NCBI GenBank assembly: GCA_030425185.1
Contig: JAUIAU010000010.1
Coordinates: 1 to 64,000 of the forward strand
DNA: 64,000 nt
Direction of reading: 5' to 3'
Source of the DNA: Alphaproteobacteria bacterium
Lineage (GTDB): Bacteria; Pseudomonadota; Alphaproteobacteria; Rhodobacterales; Rhodobacteraceae
In this document: positions 43,115 to 51,518 of the stretch, piece after piece
Layout: each line of letters begins with the position of its first letter
How positions within the stretch are numbered: the first letter of the stretch is position 1
Notes under the pieces: model-generated
The model's input: the letters and a program-made list of their open reading frames with translations, nothing else
What the model was told of the DNA's origin: nothing
Databases searched by the model: none
Position numbers and translations under genes: made by a program

Positions 43115-44890
43115 TCAGAGGGGCCAAGCGACCAGCAGGACCGGGATGCTGACCACGAGGATCAGCGCCTCCAGCGGCAGGCCCATCCGCCAGTAATCCC
43201 CGAACGCATAGCCGCCGGGGCCGAGGATCAGGGTGTTGTTCTTGTGCCCGATGGGGGTGAGGAACGCCGCCGAGGCCGCCACCGCGACTGCCATCAGGAA
43301 GGGATCGGGGTTGACGCCCAGCCGCTCGGCCATCGAGATCGCCACCGGGGCCGCGACGATGGTGGTGGCGGTGTTGTTCAGCACGTCCGACAGGGTCATC
43401 GTCACCGCCATCAGCACGGCGAGGATCGCCCAGGCGGGCAGGCCCTCGGTCAGGCCGATCAGGGCCCCTGCCAGCAGGTCTGTCCCGCCCGAGGCCTCGA
43501 GCGCCGCGCCGAGCGGGATCATCGAGCCGAGCAGCACGATCACCGGCCATTCCACCGGGGTGTAGAGATCGCGCAGCGGCAGGATGCCGGTCAGGACATA
43601 GGCCACCACGACGGCCCCGAGCGCGATGGGCAGGTAGACGAGGCCGAGGCTGGCCGCCAGCACCGCCGCCGCGAAGAGGCCGATCGCAAGCCAGGTGCGG
43701 CCCTCGCGGGTCACCTCGGCGCCGCCCGCCAGCGGCAGCGCGTCCAGCCAGTCGGCGAGGTCGTCCCGCCCGGAGGCGGGCGCGAGGATCAGCAGCACAT
43801 CCCCGGCCCGCAGCGGCGTCGCGCGCAGCGGCGCGGTGCCGGTGCGGCCCTCGCGGGCCAGCCCGACCAGCAGGGCGCCGCGCCGCCAGCCGAGGCCGAC
43901 CGCCTGCGCGCTGCGCCCGACGAGGCGCGAGTCGGGGGTCAGCACCAGTTCGAGGAACGCCGGGTCGCCGCCCGCCGCGTCGAGCCGGGCGAGCCGCTCG
44001 GGCGTGGCGGCGGCGAGGCCCTGCGCGCTGCGCAACTCCTCCAGCGCCGCGGGCGCGGCCTCGACCAGCAGCACGTCGCCCGCGGCGAGGGGCATGTCGT
44101 CGGCGGGGTCGGAGTGGCGGGTGTCCCCGCGCCGCAGGCCCCGCACCGTCACGTCGGCGTCCCGGGCGGCCGCGCGCAGGGCGGCGACCGGCTGGCCGTC
44201 GAGCGCGCTGCCCTCGGGCAGGACCAGCTCGCACAGGTAGCCGCGCCCGCCGCCGCCGCGCGGGCGGTCGCCCGCCTCCCCGCCCTGCGGGATCAGCCGC
44301 CAGCCGACCAGCGCGACGAAGGCGATCCCGGCCAGCGCGGCCGCCGCCCCCACCGGGGCGAAGTCGAACATCGCGAAGGGCGCGCCGAGGCTGTCCTCGC
44401 GGATCGACGAGATGATGATGTTGGGCGGCGTGCCGATCAGCGTCGCCATCCCGCCGAGGATGGTGGCGAAGGAGAGCGGCATCAGCGTCAGCCGCGCCGC
44501 GCGCCCGGCCTTGCGGGCCGTCTCGATATCAACCGGCATCAGCAGCGCCAGCGCCGCGACGTTGTTCATGAAGGCCGACAGCACCCCCGCGATGCCGCCC
44601 ATCAGCGCGATGTGGCCCTGCAGGGCGCGGCCCGGATCGACGAGGGTCCGCGTGATCAGCGCCACCGCGCCCGCCCGCACCAGCCCCGCCGAGACGATCA
44701 GCACCAGCGCCACGATCAGCGTGGCCGGGTGGCCGAAGCCGCTGAAGGCGTCCTCCTTGGGCACGAGCCCGGAGACCACCCCGACGATCAGCGCCCCGAA
44801 GGCGACGACGTCGTACCGGATGCGGCCCCAGAGCAGGAGCCCGAACACCGCCGCAAAGAGCGCGAACAGCAGGGACTGGTCGGTGGTCAT
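43115..44890 (-). CDS. SLC13/DASS-type permease with TrkA_C domains
   Basis: 591 aa, the same architecture as the permease at 40305. It has helices with SAFMNNVAALALLMPVDIET and TLIGTPPNIIISSIREDSLG, two TrkA_C domains (about residues 210-390), and second-half DVLNNTATTIVAAPVAISMA and TPIGHKNNTLILGPGGYAFG. It likely exports or imports an anion with Na+ or H+. It is convergent with the YdeI gene and not adjacent in orientation to its paralogue, so the two are unlikely to be co-expressed. Confidence 0.88.
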   Translation of the reverse strand: MTTDQSLLFALFAAVFGLLLWGRIRYDVVAFGALIVGVVSGLVPKEDAFSGFGHPATLIVALVLIVSAGLVRAGAVALITRTLVDPGRALQGHIALMGGIAGVLSAFMNNVAALALLMPVDIETARKAGRAARLTLMPLSFATILGGMATLIGTPPNIIISSIREDSLGAPFAMFDFAPVGAAAALAGIAFVALVGWRLIPQGGEAGDRPRGGGGRGYLCELVLPEGSALDGQPVAALRAAARDADVTVRGLRRGDTRHSDPADDMPLAAGDVLLVEAAPAALEELRSAQGLAAATPERLARLDAAGGDPAFLELVLTPDSRLVGRSAQAVGLGWRRGALLVGLAREGRTGTAPLRATPLRAGDVLLILAPASGRDDLADWLDALPLAGGAEVTREGRTWLAIGLFAAAVLAASLGLVYLPIALGAVVVAYVLTGILPLRDLYTPVEWPVIVLLGSMIPLGAALEASGGTDLLAGALIGLTEGLPAWAILAVLMAVTMTLSDVLNNTATTIVAAPVAISMAERLGVNPDPFLMAVAVAASAAFLTPIGHKNNTLILGPGGYAFGDYWRMGLPLEALILVVSIPVLLVAWPL

Positions 44891-45031
44891 GGGGGCAGCC
44901 TAGCGGCTGGGGCGGGCGAGGGGTAGGGGGCGGGGCCGCGCCGGGGCGGCGGAGGGGCGCACCGACCTTGCCGCGTCGGCGGACCTCGCCTATAGAGCGG
45001 CCTGATCCAGCACAGGACGGACGAGGACGAC

Positions 45032-45775
45032 ATGGCCGGCCATTCCAAATGGGCGAACATCCAGCACCGCAAGGGGCGGCAGGATGCGGCGCGCTCGAAG
45101 CTTTTCTCCAAGCTCGCCAAGGAAATCACCGTGGCGGCGAAGATGGGCGATCCCGACCCCGACAAGAACCCGCGACTGCGGCTCGCCGTGAAGGAGGCCA
45201 AGTCGAACTCGGTCCCGAAGGACGTGATCGACCGCGCGATCAAGAAGTCGCTGGGCGGTGACGCCGAGAACTACGAGGAGATCCGCTACGAGGGCTACGG
45301 CCCCGGCGGCGTGGCGCTGATCGTCGAGGCGATGACCGACAACCGCAACCGCACCGCCTCGAACGTGCGCTCGACCTTCGGCAAGTACGGCGGCAACCTC
45401 GGCGAGACCGGCTCGGTCGGCTTCATGTTCGACCGCAAGGGCCAGATCCTCTACCCGGCCGAGGCGGGCGACGCGGACACCGTGATGATGGCGGCGATCG
45501 AGGCCGGGGCGGAAGACGTCGAGTCCTCGGAAGACGGCCACGTGATCTGGTGCGCCTTCGAGGACCTGAACGACGTCTCGACCGCGCTGGAAGCCGAACT
45601 GGGCGAGGCCGAGTCGACCAAGCTCGTCTGGCGGCCGCAGACCACCACAGAACTCGGCCTCGACGAGGCGCAGAAGCTGATGAAGCTGATCGAGGTGCTG
45701 GAGGACGACGACGACGTGCAGTCGGTCACCGGCAACTTCGAGATGTCCGACGAGGTGATGGCGCAGCTCGCCTGA
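45032..45775 (+). CDS. yebC: YebC/PmpR family protein
   Basis: 247 aa, [20 protein letters not shown], the invariant family start. Further signatures are [20 protein letters not shown] and [20 protein letters not shown]. The family has been described as DNA-binding regulators, and some members as translation factors that relieve ribosome stalling. It has a terminator downstream and stands alone. Confidence 0.96.
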   Translation: MAGHSKWANIQHRKGRQDAARSKLFSKLAKEITVAAKMGDPDPDKNPRLRLAVKEAKSNSVPKDVIDRAIKKSLGGDAENYEEIRYEGYGPGGVALIVEAMTDNRNRTASNVRSTFGKYGGNLGETGSVGFMFDRKGQILYPAEAGDADTVMMAAIEAGAEDVESSEDGHVIWCAFEDLNDVSTALEAELGEAESTKLVWRPQTTTELGLDEAQKLMKLIEVLEDDDDVQSVTGNFEMSDEVMAQLA

Positions 45776-45798
45776 AGGCGGCGCGCGGCATTGATCGG

Positions 45799-45833
45799 GG
45801 GTCCGGGCGGCTGCGTCCGGGCCCTTTTCTTTT
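45799..45833 (+). terminator. intrinsic terminator after yebC
   Basis: GGGTCCGG pairs with CCGGGCCC (one G-T wobble), followed by TTTTCTTTT. Confidence 0.8.
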
Positions 45834-45863
45834 GTGGCGCGCGGGCGGCGGGGGCGGGCCGGT

Positions 45864-45885
45864 GAGTATTTGGGCCAAGAAGAAG
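45864..45885 (+). repeat. dispersed 3'-end repeat, copy e
   Basis: GAGTATTTGGGCCAAGAAG plus AAG, about 90 nt after the yebC stop and beyond its terminator, and near the 3' end of the convergent DUF2442 gene. Confidence 0.7.
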
Positions 45886-45924
45886 CGGGGGGGCACGCGA
45901 AAGCGCGCGGGGTCGGCGAGCGGT

Positions 45925-46161
45925 TTACTCGGCGGCGAGGCGTGGCGGGCGTTCGGCCAGCAGAGCGGGGATCGAGATATCCTCGTCGAGTTGCGGCCAG
46001 TGCAGGCCGAACGGCGAGATGGCGACATCCGCCAGCGCTTCGGCGGTCGCGTCGCGCAGCCTCGGGAACCAGGCCAGAGGCACGCCCAGGATCCGGCCGT
46101 CGGCAAGATGCACCCACAGCGTGTCGGTGTCGCAGCGGACCTCAGTTGCCGAAATGCTCAT
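45925..46161 (-). CDS. DUF2442 family protein
   Basis: 78 aa from MSISATEVRCDTDTLWVHLA; nine further upstream residues in the track lack support. The DUF2442 pattern is seen in LADGRILGVPLAWFPRLRDA and GLHWPQLDEDISI. It overlaps the DUF4160 gene by 20 nt. The DUF4160-DUF2442 pair is common in bacteria and behaves like a small two-gene module; a toxin-antitoxin role has been proposed but is not shown. Confidence 0.85.
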   Translation of the reverse strand: MSISATEVRCDTDTLWVHLADGRILGVPLAWFPRLRDATAEALADVAISPFGLHWPQLDEDISIPALLAERPPRLAAE

Positions 46162-46378
46162 GCCACGCCCTCCTGATCCGGTCGGCATTGTCCTCGGTCA
46201 TCCGCACGATCAGCCGTTGGGTCCGGGCATCGAACCCGGCGCTGCGGTCGATCCGCGCCGGATCAAGCCAGACCTTCGCTTCGCCCCGGTCGCGCATCAC
46301 GTGCACGGGTTCGCGGGGATCGCCCTCGTTCGAGTAGAAGAAGAACCGAAACCCATCGAGACGCAAGACCGTCGGCAT
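46142..46378 (-). CDS. DUF4160 family protein
   Basis: 78 aa, MPTVLRLDGFRFFFYSNEGD, with EPVHVMRDRGEAKVWLDPAR, both DUF4160 hallmarks. It is the first gene of the pair with DUF2442; overlapping frames imply coupled translation. Product unknown. The pair lies between convergent yebC and divergent lysE-like genes. Confidence 0.87.
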   Translation of the reverse strand: MPTVLRLDGFRFFFYSNEGDPREPVHVMRDRGEAKVWLDPARIDRSAGFDARTQRLIVRMTEDNADRIRRAWHEHFGN

Positions 46379-46477
46379 CCTTTCACCCTAGCGCGGTTCG
46401 CAGCGCGCGTCAGCCGCTGGTTGCACCGGTCCTGCGCCAAGGCTAGCACGCCCGGGGCAACGCGCGAGGGGGATCCC

Positions 46478-47089
46478 ATGACCGCTTTCCTTGCCGGGGT
46501 TTCGCTCGGGCTGTCGCTGATCCTCGCGATCGGGGCGCAGAACGCCTTCGTGCTGCGTCAGGGGCTGCGGCGGGCGCATGTGTTGCCGGTGGTGCTGACC
46601 TGTGCGCTGTCGGACGCGGTGCTGATCGTGCTGGGGGTCAGCAGTTTCGGCTGGGTGGCGGCGCGGCTGCCGCTGGTGGCGCCGGTCCTCGTCTGGGGCG
46701 GGGCGGCGTTCCTCGGGGTCTACGGCGCGCTGCGGCTGCGGGCGGCCCTGCGCGGGGGCGAGCGGCTCGACGCGGCGGAGGCGGGGACCGGCAGCCTGCG
46801 CGCGGCGGTGGGCACCTGTCTCGCGCTGACCTGGCTCAACCCGCATGTCTATCTCGACACGGTGGTCTTCCTCGGCTCGGTCTCGACGCGCTACGGCGAC
46901 GCGGCGGCGCTCTTCGGTGCGGGGGCGGTGACGGCGAGCTTCGTCTTCTTCTTCGCGCTCGGCTACGGCGCGCGGGCGCTGGCGCCGGTCTTCGCCCGGC
47001 CGGGCGCGTGGCGGGTCCTGGACCTCGTCATCGCGGCGGTGATGTGGGCGCTGGCGGCCAAGCTGGTGGCGGGGCAGCTGGCGGGCTGA
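46478..47089 (+). CDS. LysE/ArgO-type amino-acid exporter
   Basis: 203 aa from MTAFLAGVSLGLSLILAIGA; the track extends it 150 residues into noise. About six membrane helices are visible. The LysE signature is IGAQNAFVLRQGLRRAHVLP, and the conserved NPHVYLDTVVFLGSVSTRYG is present, typical of the ArgO/LysE subgroup. It would export basic amino acids. GAGGGGG precedes the ATG. Confidence 0.92.
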   Translation: MTAFLAGVSLGLSLILAIGAQNAFVLRQGLRRAHVLPVVLTCALSDAVLIVLGVSSFGWVAARLPLVAPVLVWGGAAFLGVYGALRLRAALRGGERLDAAEAGTGSLRAAVGTCLALTWLNPHVYLDTVVFLGSVSTRYGDAAALFGAGAVTASFVFFFALGYGARALAPVFARPGAWRVLDLVIAAVMWALAAKLVAGQLAG

Positions 47090-47128
47090 GGTGTGGACAA
47101 GCCCGGCGCGGCGTGGTCTGTCGGCGTC

Positions 47129-48031
47129 ATGCAATCCACCCCCGGAAACCCTGTCGTCGGCGTGCTCTGGATGCTCCTGACGGGGCTCTGTTTCGTCGCG
47201 GTCACGGCGCTGGTGAAATCGCTCGGCACCGGGATCCCGGCGGCGCAGTCCGCCTTCCTGCGCTACGCGCTGGGGCTGGTGTTCCTGCTGCCGGTGCTGC
47301 CGCAGCTTCTGCGGCTGCCGGGAGGCGCGCGGATGTGGACCTGGTTCGGCCTGCGCGGTGCCGCGCATACGCTGGGCGTGATCCTGTGGTTCTTCGCGAT
47401 GACCCGGATTTCCATCGCCGAGGTCACGGCGATGAACTACCTCAACCCGGTCTATGTCACGCTGGGGGCGGCGGTGTTCTTCGGCGAGAAGCTGGCGCTG
47501 CGGCGGCTGGCGGCGGTGGGGGTCGCGCTGCTGGGCGCGCTGATCATCCTGCGGCCCGGCCTGCGCGAGGTCTCGGACGGGCACGTGGCGATGATCTTCA
47601 CGGCGATCTTCTTCGGGGTCTCCTACCTGCTGGCCAAGAAGTTCTCGGGCGAGGTCTCGGCGGGCGTGGTCGTCGCCATGCTGTCGCTCACGGTCACCAT
47701 CGGGCTGGCGCCCTTCGCGCTGGCGGTCTGGGTGCCGGTGACGGCGCACCAGGTCTTCGTGCTGTTCTGCGTGGCCTGTTTCGCAACCGCCGGGCATTAC
47801 ACGATGACCCGCGCCTTTGCCGCGGCGCCGCTGACCGTGACCCAGCCGGTGACCTTCGTGCAGCTCGTGTGGGCAACGCTGCTCGGCGCGCTTGTTTTCG
47901 GCGAGCCGGTCGACGCCTTCGTGGTGCTGGGCGGCGGGCTGATCATCGCCTCGATCAGCTTCATCACCTGGCGCGAGGCCCAGCTGCGGCGCGGGCGGGT
48001 CACGCCCTCGGTGCCCGAAACCAAGCTGTGA
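47129..48031 (+). CDS. EamA/DMT family transporter
   Basis: 300 aa from ATG 47129 (MQSTPGNPVVGVLWMLLTGL); GTG at 47093 would add 12 residues. Ten hydrophobic segments form two EamA repeats, including NYLNPVYVTLGAAVFFGEKL and AAPLTVTQPVTFVQLVWATL, both common in this family. Substrate unknown. It follows the LysE-like gene closely. Confidence 0.87.
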   Translation: MQSTPGNPVVGVLWMLLTGLCFVAVTALVKSLGTGIPAAQSAFLRYALGLVFLLPVLPQLLRLPGGARMWTWFGLRGAAHTLGVILWFFAMTRISIAEVTAMNYLNPVYVTLGAAVFFGEKLALRRLAAVGVALLGALIILRPGLREVSDGHVAMIFTAIFFGVSYLLAKKFSGEVSAGVVVAMLSLTVTIGLAPFALAVWVPVTAHQVFVLFCVACFATAGHYTMTRAFAAAPLTVTQPVTFVQLVWATLLGALVFGEPVDAFVVLGGGLIIASISFITWREAQLRRGRVTPSVPETKL

Positions 48032-48103
48032 CACCGTCTTTCGGATGACAGCCGCGGGCAGGCGGGGCAGAGTGGCAGGGCACGATGTCGAGGAGGCCTG
48101 CCG

Positions 48104-49162
48104 ATGCGAACCCTAATGCTTTCCAGTCTTGCGCTCGGACTGGCCGGGCAGGCCGAGGCGGGGCTGGAGGTGTGCAACCAGACCGACACCCGGCACCAGG
48201 TCGCGATCGGCTATTCGGACAACGGCGACTGGGTCAGCGAGGGCTGGTGGGGGGTCGATCCCGGGGCCTGCACCACGGTGATCGGCGGCGACCTGAAGGT
48301 GCGCAACGTCTACTACCGCCCCACCGCCAGCGGCCATGACTATGGCGGCGAGTACGCCTTCTGCGTCGACAGCGCCGCCTTCACCATCCGCGGCGACACC
48401 GACTGCGCGGCGCGCGGTTACCGCGAGGCGCTGTTCCTGATGGAGGACACCGGCCCGACCGCGACCGAGTGGACCATCGTTCTGAACGGCGCGCCGGTGC
48501 CGGACAAGGCGCCCGCGCCGCCGCCTGCGCCCGCCCCGGCCCCTGCGCCCGCGCCGATGGCGGGGCTCGGGTTCGAGTATTCCGATTTCGACAGCGGCAT
48601 CGAGCCGGGCACGATGGGCGAGCCGTTCACGGTGGAGGGGCGGTTCCTCGAATGCGCGATGCCCGAGGGCGAGCGCTACTGCCTGTTCGAGGCCGAAGGC
48701 TGGGAATGGTACCTCTACGAGGGCGCGACGCCCTCCTTCGCGCTCGACGCGATGGAGGTCCTGACGCCGGGCCAGCGGGCGGTCTTCAGCGGCGACGTGA
48801 TCAGCTATGGCGACATCTCGGTCGAGGCGATGCTGCGGCGCTACGTGGCCGACGGCACCGAGGACGAGAGCGACCGGATCTGGGCCGCCGTGCAGGGCAG
48901 CTTCTATGCCGCCGACGAGCCGGGCTACACGGCGGACGTCTATACCAACAACTTCTTCACCGAGAACGGCGGCATCCTGTCGGGCGAGATCTTCCGGATC
49001 GCGCCGGACTGTCCCGAGAGCAACGGCGCAGGCCCGGTGATGATCCGCACCGAGCGCGAGACGCAGGACAGCGTCTGTTTCGTGCTGTCGGACTGGGGTC
49101 CGGGCGGCTTCACCACGACCTTCGCGGGCGGCTGGCAGGAGACCCGCTGGGTGCGGCGTTAA
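48104..49162 (+). CDS. exported DUF1036 protein with C-terminal domain
   Basis: 352 aa with a signal peptide (MRTLMLSSLALGLAGQAEAG). The DUF1036 domain (residues ~20-125) has LEVCNQTDTRHQVAIGYSDN, EGWWGVDPGACTTVI and VRNVYYRP. A Pro/Ala linker ([15 protein letters not shown]) separates it from a second domain of about 200 residues rich in aromatic and acidic residues and paired Cys. Periplasmic or surface protein, function unknown. Confidence 0.8.
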   Translation: MRTLMLSSLALGLAGQAEAGLEVCNQTDTRHQVAIGYSDNGDWVSEGWWGVDPGACTTVIGGDLKVRNVYYRPTASGHDYGGEYAFCVDSAAFTIRGDTDCAARGYREALFLMEDTGPTATEWTIVLNGAPVPDKAPAPPPAPAPAPAPAPMAGLGFEYSDFDSGIEPGTMGEPFTVEGRFLECAMPEGERYCLFEAEGWEWYLYEGATPSFALDAMEVLTPGQRAVFSGDVISYGDISVEAMLRRYVADGTEDESDRIWAAVQGSFYAADEPGYTADVYTNNFFTENGGILSGEIFRIAPDCPESNGAGPVMIRTERETQDSVCFVLSDWGPGGFTTTFAGGWQETRWVRR

Positions 49163-49227
49163 CCTGATTTCAACTTTTTCCCGCGGCCCGGTTGAGTCGG
49201 GCCCGCGCAGGCCCGATCTTTGCGGGC

Positions 49228-49905
49228 ATGCGGGGACGGATCATCATCGTTGCGGCGCTGGCTGCCGCCCTTTGGGCGAGTGCCGCGCTGGCCGACCTGA
49301 GCGGACGCGCGCGGGTGATCGACGGCGACACGCTGGAGATCCGCGGCGTGACGGTCCGGCTGCTGGGGATCGACGCGCCCGAGGCCGACCAGACCTGCGC
49401 GCGCGCCGGGGACCGGGCCTGGCCCTGCGGGCGCTGGGTCACGCAGGAGGTGCGCGCCTATCTGAGCGGACGGACGGTGACCTGCGCCGAGGAAGGGCAG
49501 GACCGCTATGGCCGGGTGCTGGGGCGCTGCCGGGTCGGGGACGCGGACCTGTCGGCGACGCTGGCGGTGTCGGGCCTGGCCTGGGTGAACCCGCGCTACG
49601 AACTGACCTACCAGCCGCAGGAGAAGGCCGCCGCCCTGGCGGGCCGGGGCCTCTGGGCAATGCAGAGCGTGCCGCCCTGGGAATATCGCGCCACTGAGGC
49701 CGCGGCGCTGGCGGCACGGCCGCCGCAGCAGGCCCCGCGCACGGGCTGTGTCATCAAGGGCAACATCTCGTCGGGCGGGCGCATCTACCATGTGCCGGGG
49801 CAGGAGCACTATGACCGCACCCGCATCGACACCGCCCGGGGCGAACGCTGGTTCTGCTCGGCGGCCGAGGCGCGGGCGGCAGGCTGGCGACCGGCCCGGC
49901 GCTGA
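49228..49905 (+). CDS. exported thermonuclease-family nuclease
   Basis: 225 aa from MRGRIIIVAALAAALWASAA (signal peptide). The SNase domain has RVIDGDTLEIRGVTVRLLGI DAPE, with metal-binding Asp and catalytic Arg (RYGRVLGRC). The C-terminal ~70 residues carry IKGNISSGGRIYHVPGQEHY and WFCSAAEARAAGWRPARR, a short domain seen fused to nucleases. It probably degrades nucleic acids in the envelope or medium. Confidence 0.9.
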   Translation: MRGRIIIVAALAAALWASAALADLSGRARVIDGDTLEIRGVTVRLLGIDAPEADQTCARAGDRAWPCGRWVTQEVRAYLSGRTVTCAEEGQDRYGRVLGRCRVGDADLSATLAVSGLAWVNPRYELTYQPQEKAAALAGRGLWAMQSVPPWEYRATEAAALAARPPQQAPRTGCVIKGNISSGGRIYHVPGQEHYDRTRIDTARGERWFCSAAEARAAGWRPARR

Positions 49906-50017
49906 GGCGCATGGGGGATGCATCTTTCCCGCCCGAACTTGATCCCGGTCAAGGTGCGGGGCCGTCGGGCATCGCAAGGTGACTCGCAACACAGGCTCAG
50001 AAAGACAGGAGGGGACC

Positions 50018-50260
50018 ATGTCGAACACGCCGCATGAACTCGCGGAGGAGTTTCCGCAGCACGTCGAGCGGATGCACCAGCTCAAGACCGAGGACGCGCA
50101 TTTCGCGAAGCTCTTCGACGAATACCACGAGGTGAACCGCGCCGTTCACCGGGCCGAATCCCGCGTCGAGGTGATCGACGAGTCGGCCGAGGAAACGCTG
50201 CGCCGCCGCCGGATGGCGATCAAGGATCAGATCTTCGGCTATCTCGCCACCCCGGCCTGA
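50018..50260 (+). CDS. YdcH family protein (DUF465)
   Basis: 80 aa from MSNTPHELAEEFPQHVERMH, with AGGAGGGG upstream. The YdcH pattern is HELAEEFPQHVERMHQLKTE with FDEYHEVNRAVHRAESRVEV and LRRRRMAIKDQIFGYL, an antiparallel coiled-coil hairpin. Cytosolic, function unknown. A strong terminator follows. Confidence 0.9.
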   Translation: MSNTPHELAEEFPQHVERMHQLKTEDAHFAKLFDEYHEVNRAVHRAESRVEVIDESAEETLRRRRMAIKDQIFGYLATPA

Positions 50261-50306
50261 GCCGGATCCGACTTCGACAGGGCGACCTCCCGCGCCCTGC
50301 TCAAGG

Positions 50307-50343
50307 AACCCGCCGCCGATCCTCCCTCGGCGGCGGGTTTTTT
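50307..50343 (+). terminator. intrinsic terminator after ydcH-like gene
   Basis: AACCCGCCGCCGA pairs perfectly with TCGGCGGCGGGTT and runs into a T-tract. It also lies at the 3' end of the convergent HEPN-like gene. Confidence 0.9.
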
Positions 50344-50353
50344 CATGGGTTGG

Positions 50354-50989
50354 CTAGTCCTGCGGGGCCTGATCCGGCAGGGATCGCACCAGAGCGATCA
50401 GGTTGCCGACCTGCTGTCGGGTCGGGGTAAGGCTCAGATCTCCGTGTGCGATACGGTTGCGCAGCGTTCCCAGTTCGCGCAGCAGCGGTTCGGAGTCCGG
50501 CAGGACCCGGCCTGTCGTGACCAAGAGATCAATCATCGTGGCGGTGCTCATCATCCGGTCTTGGAGTTCAGGCTGCGCGCGCCGGGCCTTCGCTTCCAGG
50601 GCGGCCCAGGCCAGTAGCAGGGCAGCACGGGGCGCGCGCTCGATCAGGTCCGCGGCCTCCATCAGACTGGCGTCCACGATTTCCGCGGTTGCCGGAGTGA
50701 CAGGGCCCACCTCGGACGTGGCATAGACGATCTCCAGCCGCCACTCCGGGTGACGGGACAGAAGGGACTTGATCTGTTCGATTTTGGTTGCGGCGGCCGG
50801 GCGGGTTCCGTCGATCACCTCGATGATGAGACCCGGAGTCCTTCCGGTCGCAATCGCATCCGGGAAGTGGTGCCCGAGGAATGCAGGCAGGTCCTGCTGC
50901 CGAGGGTCCCGCAGCACAGTATAGCCCTGACGGCGCCAGTGCGGTTCCATCCGGTCCAGAGCATAGCGGTTTGTCGGTTCAAATCCCAC
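50354..50989 (-). CDS. hypothetical protein with REase-like and HEPN-like parts
   Basis: 211 aa from GTG 50989 (MGFEPTNRYALDRMEPHWRR). The N-terminal part contains GLIIEVIDGTRPAAATKIEQ and a following helix-strand, reminiscent of restriction-endonuclease-fold proteins, but without a clear D-ExK. The C-terminal helical part has ALLLAWAALEAKARRAQ and ELGTLRNRIAHGDLSL, a HEPN-like motif with RNRIAHG. It starts 1 nt inside the stop of the RusA-like gene. It may be a defence or stress protein; unproven. Confidence 0.6.
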   Translation of the reverse strand: MGFEPTNRYALDRMEPHWRRQGYTVLRDPRQQDLPAFLGHHFPDAIATGRTPGLIIEVIDGTRPAAATKIEQIKSLLSRHPEWRLEIVYATSEVGPVTPATAEIVDASLMEAADLIERAPRAALLLAWAALEAKARRAQPELQDRMMSTATMIDLLVTTGRVLPDSEPLLRELGTLRNRIAHGDLSLTPTRQQVGNLIALVRSLPDQAPQD

Positions 50990-51399
50990 TATGACAACTC
51001 CTCATGCGGGTCCCCTGTCACCTTAACATACACGAGCGGTTTTTCCGCCCTCAATGCATCGAGAAGGCACGAACTCGGATCGGAAAACGCGAACACCCGC
51101 TCGGGTTCGAACTTCTGTACGACCAGACGTTCGACAAGGGCATCGTCGGCATAGATTGTCCCTGTCATGGCATCGAGGATCGGTTTGACGCGATTGTCGA
51201 CATCGCCCGCGAGAGCGGCAGCCGGGAAAATATAGATCGTCACCGAGACGGAGTCGGTGAGGAGCCATGACCCTTCCTCGAGACCGTCGCTTGCCGCCCT
51301 TGAAACCCGGGACCGCCACTGTGTCTTGGATGCGGAGCTCGCCTGAGCGCTGACGGCTGTCCCCGCTACCAGAAACTCAAGCGGCAGATCGGGTTCCAT
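50989..51399 (-). CDS. RusA-like Holliday junction resolvase family protein
   Basis: 136 aa from ATG 51399; a TTG 42 nt earlier is possible. The RusA pattern is ALAGDVDNRVKPILDAMTGT followed by YADDALVERL, giving the acidic residues (DxD...DD) that bind metal. E. coli RusA resolves four-way junctions. Here the gene stands outside any prophage, coupled to a HEPN-like partner. Confidence 0.75.
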   Translation of the reverse strand: MEPDLPLEFLVAGTAVSAQASSASKTQWRSRVSRAASDGLEEGSWLLTDSVSVTIYIFPAAALAGDVDNRVKPILDAMTGTIYADDALVERLVVQKFEPERVFAFSDPSSCLLDALRAEKPLVYVKVTGDPHEELS

Positions 51400-51518
51400 G
51401 GCCTCCACCCGGTGCAAGCGCGTCGAACCCAGTTTGGCCAAATAGGTAAAGGTAACCTTAAGGCCTTGGCCCTCCCGTGCTCCGCCGCTAGCGTCGCCGC
51501 CGGACGAGGGAGGATGCC

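Noticed and set aside
50920-50995. Possible tRNA 3' end (GGTTCAAATCCC; the antisense protein starts MGFEPTN)
   Set aside because: The T-arm has a mismatch and no matching acceptor strand or anticodon arm is found about 75 nt upstream. It could be coincidence or a relic.
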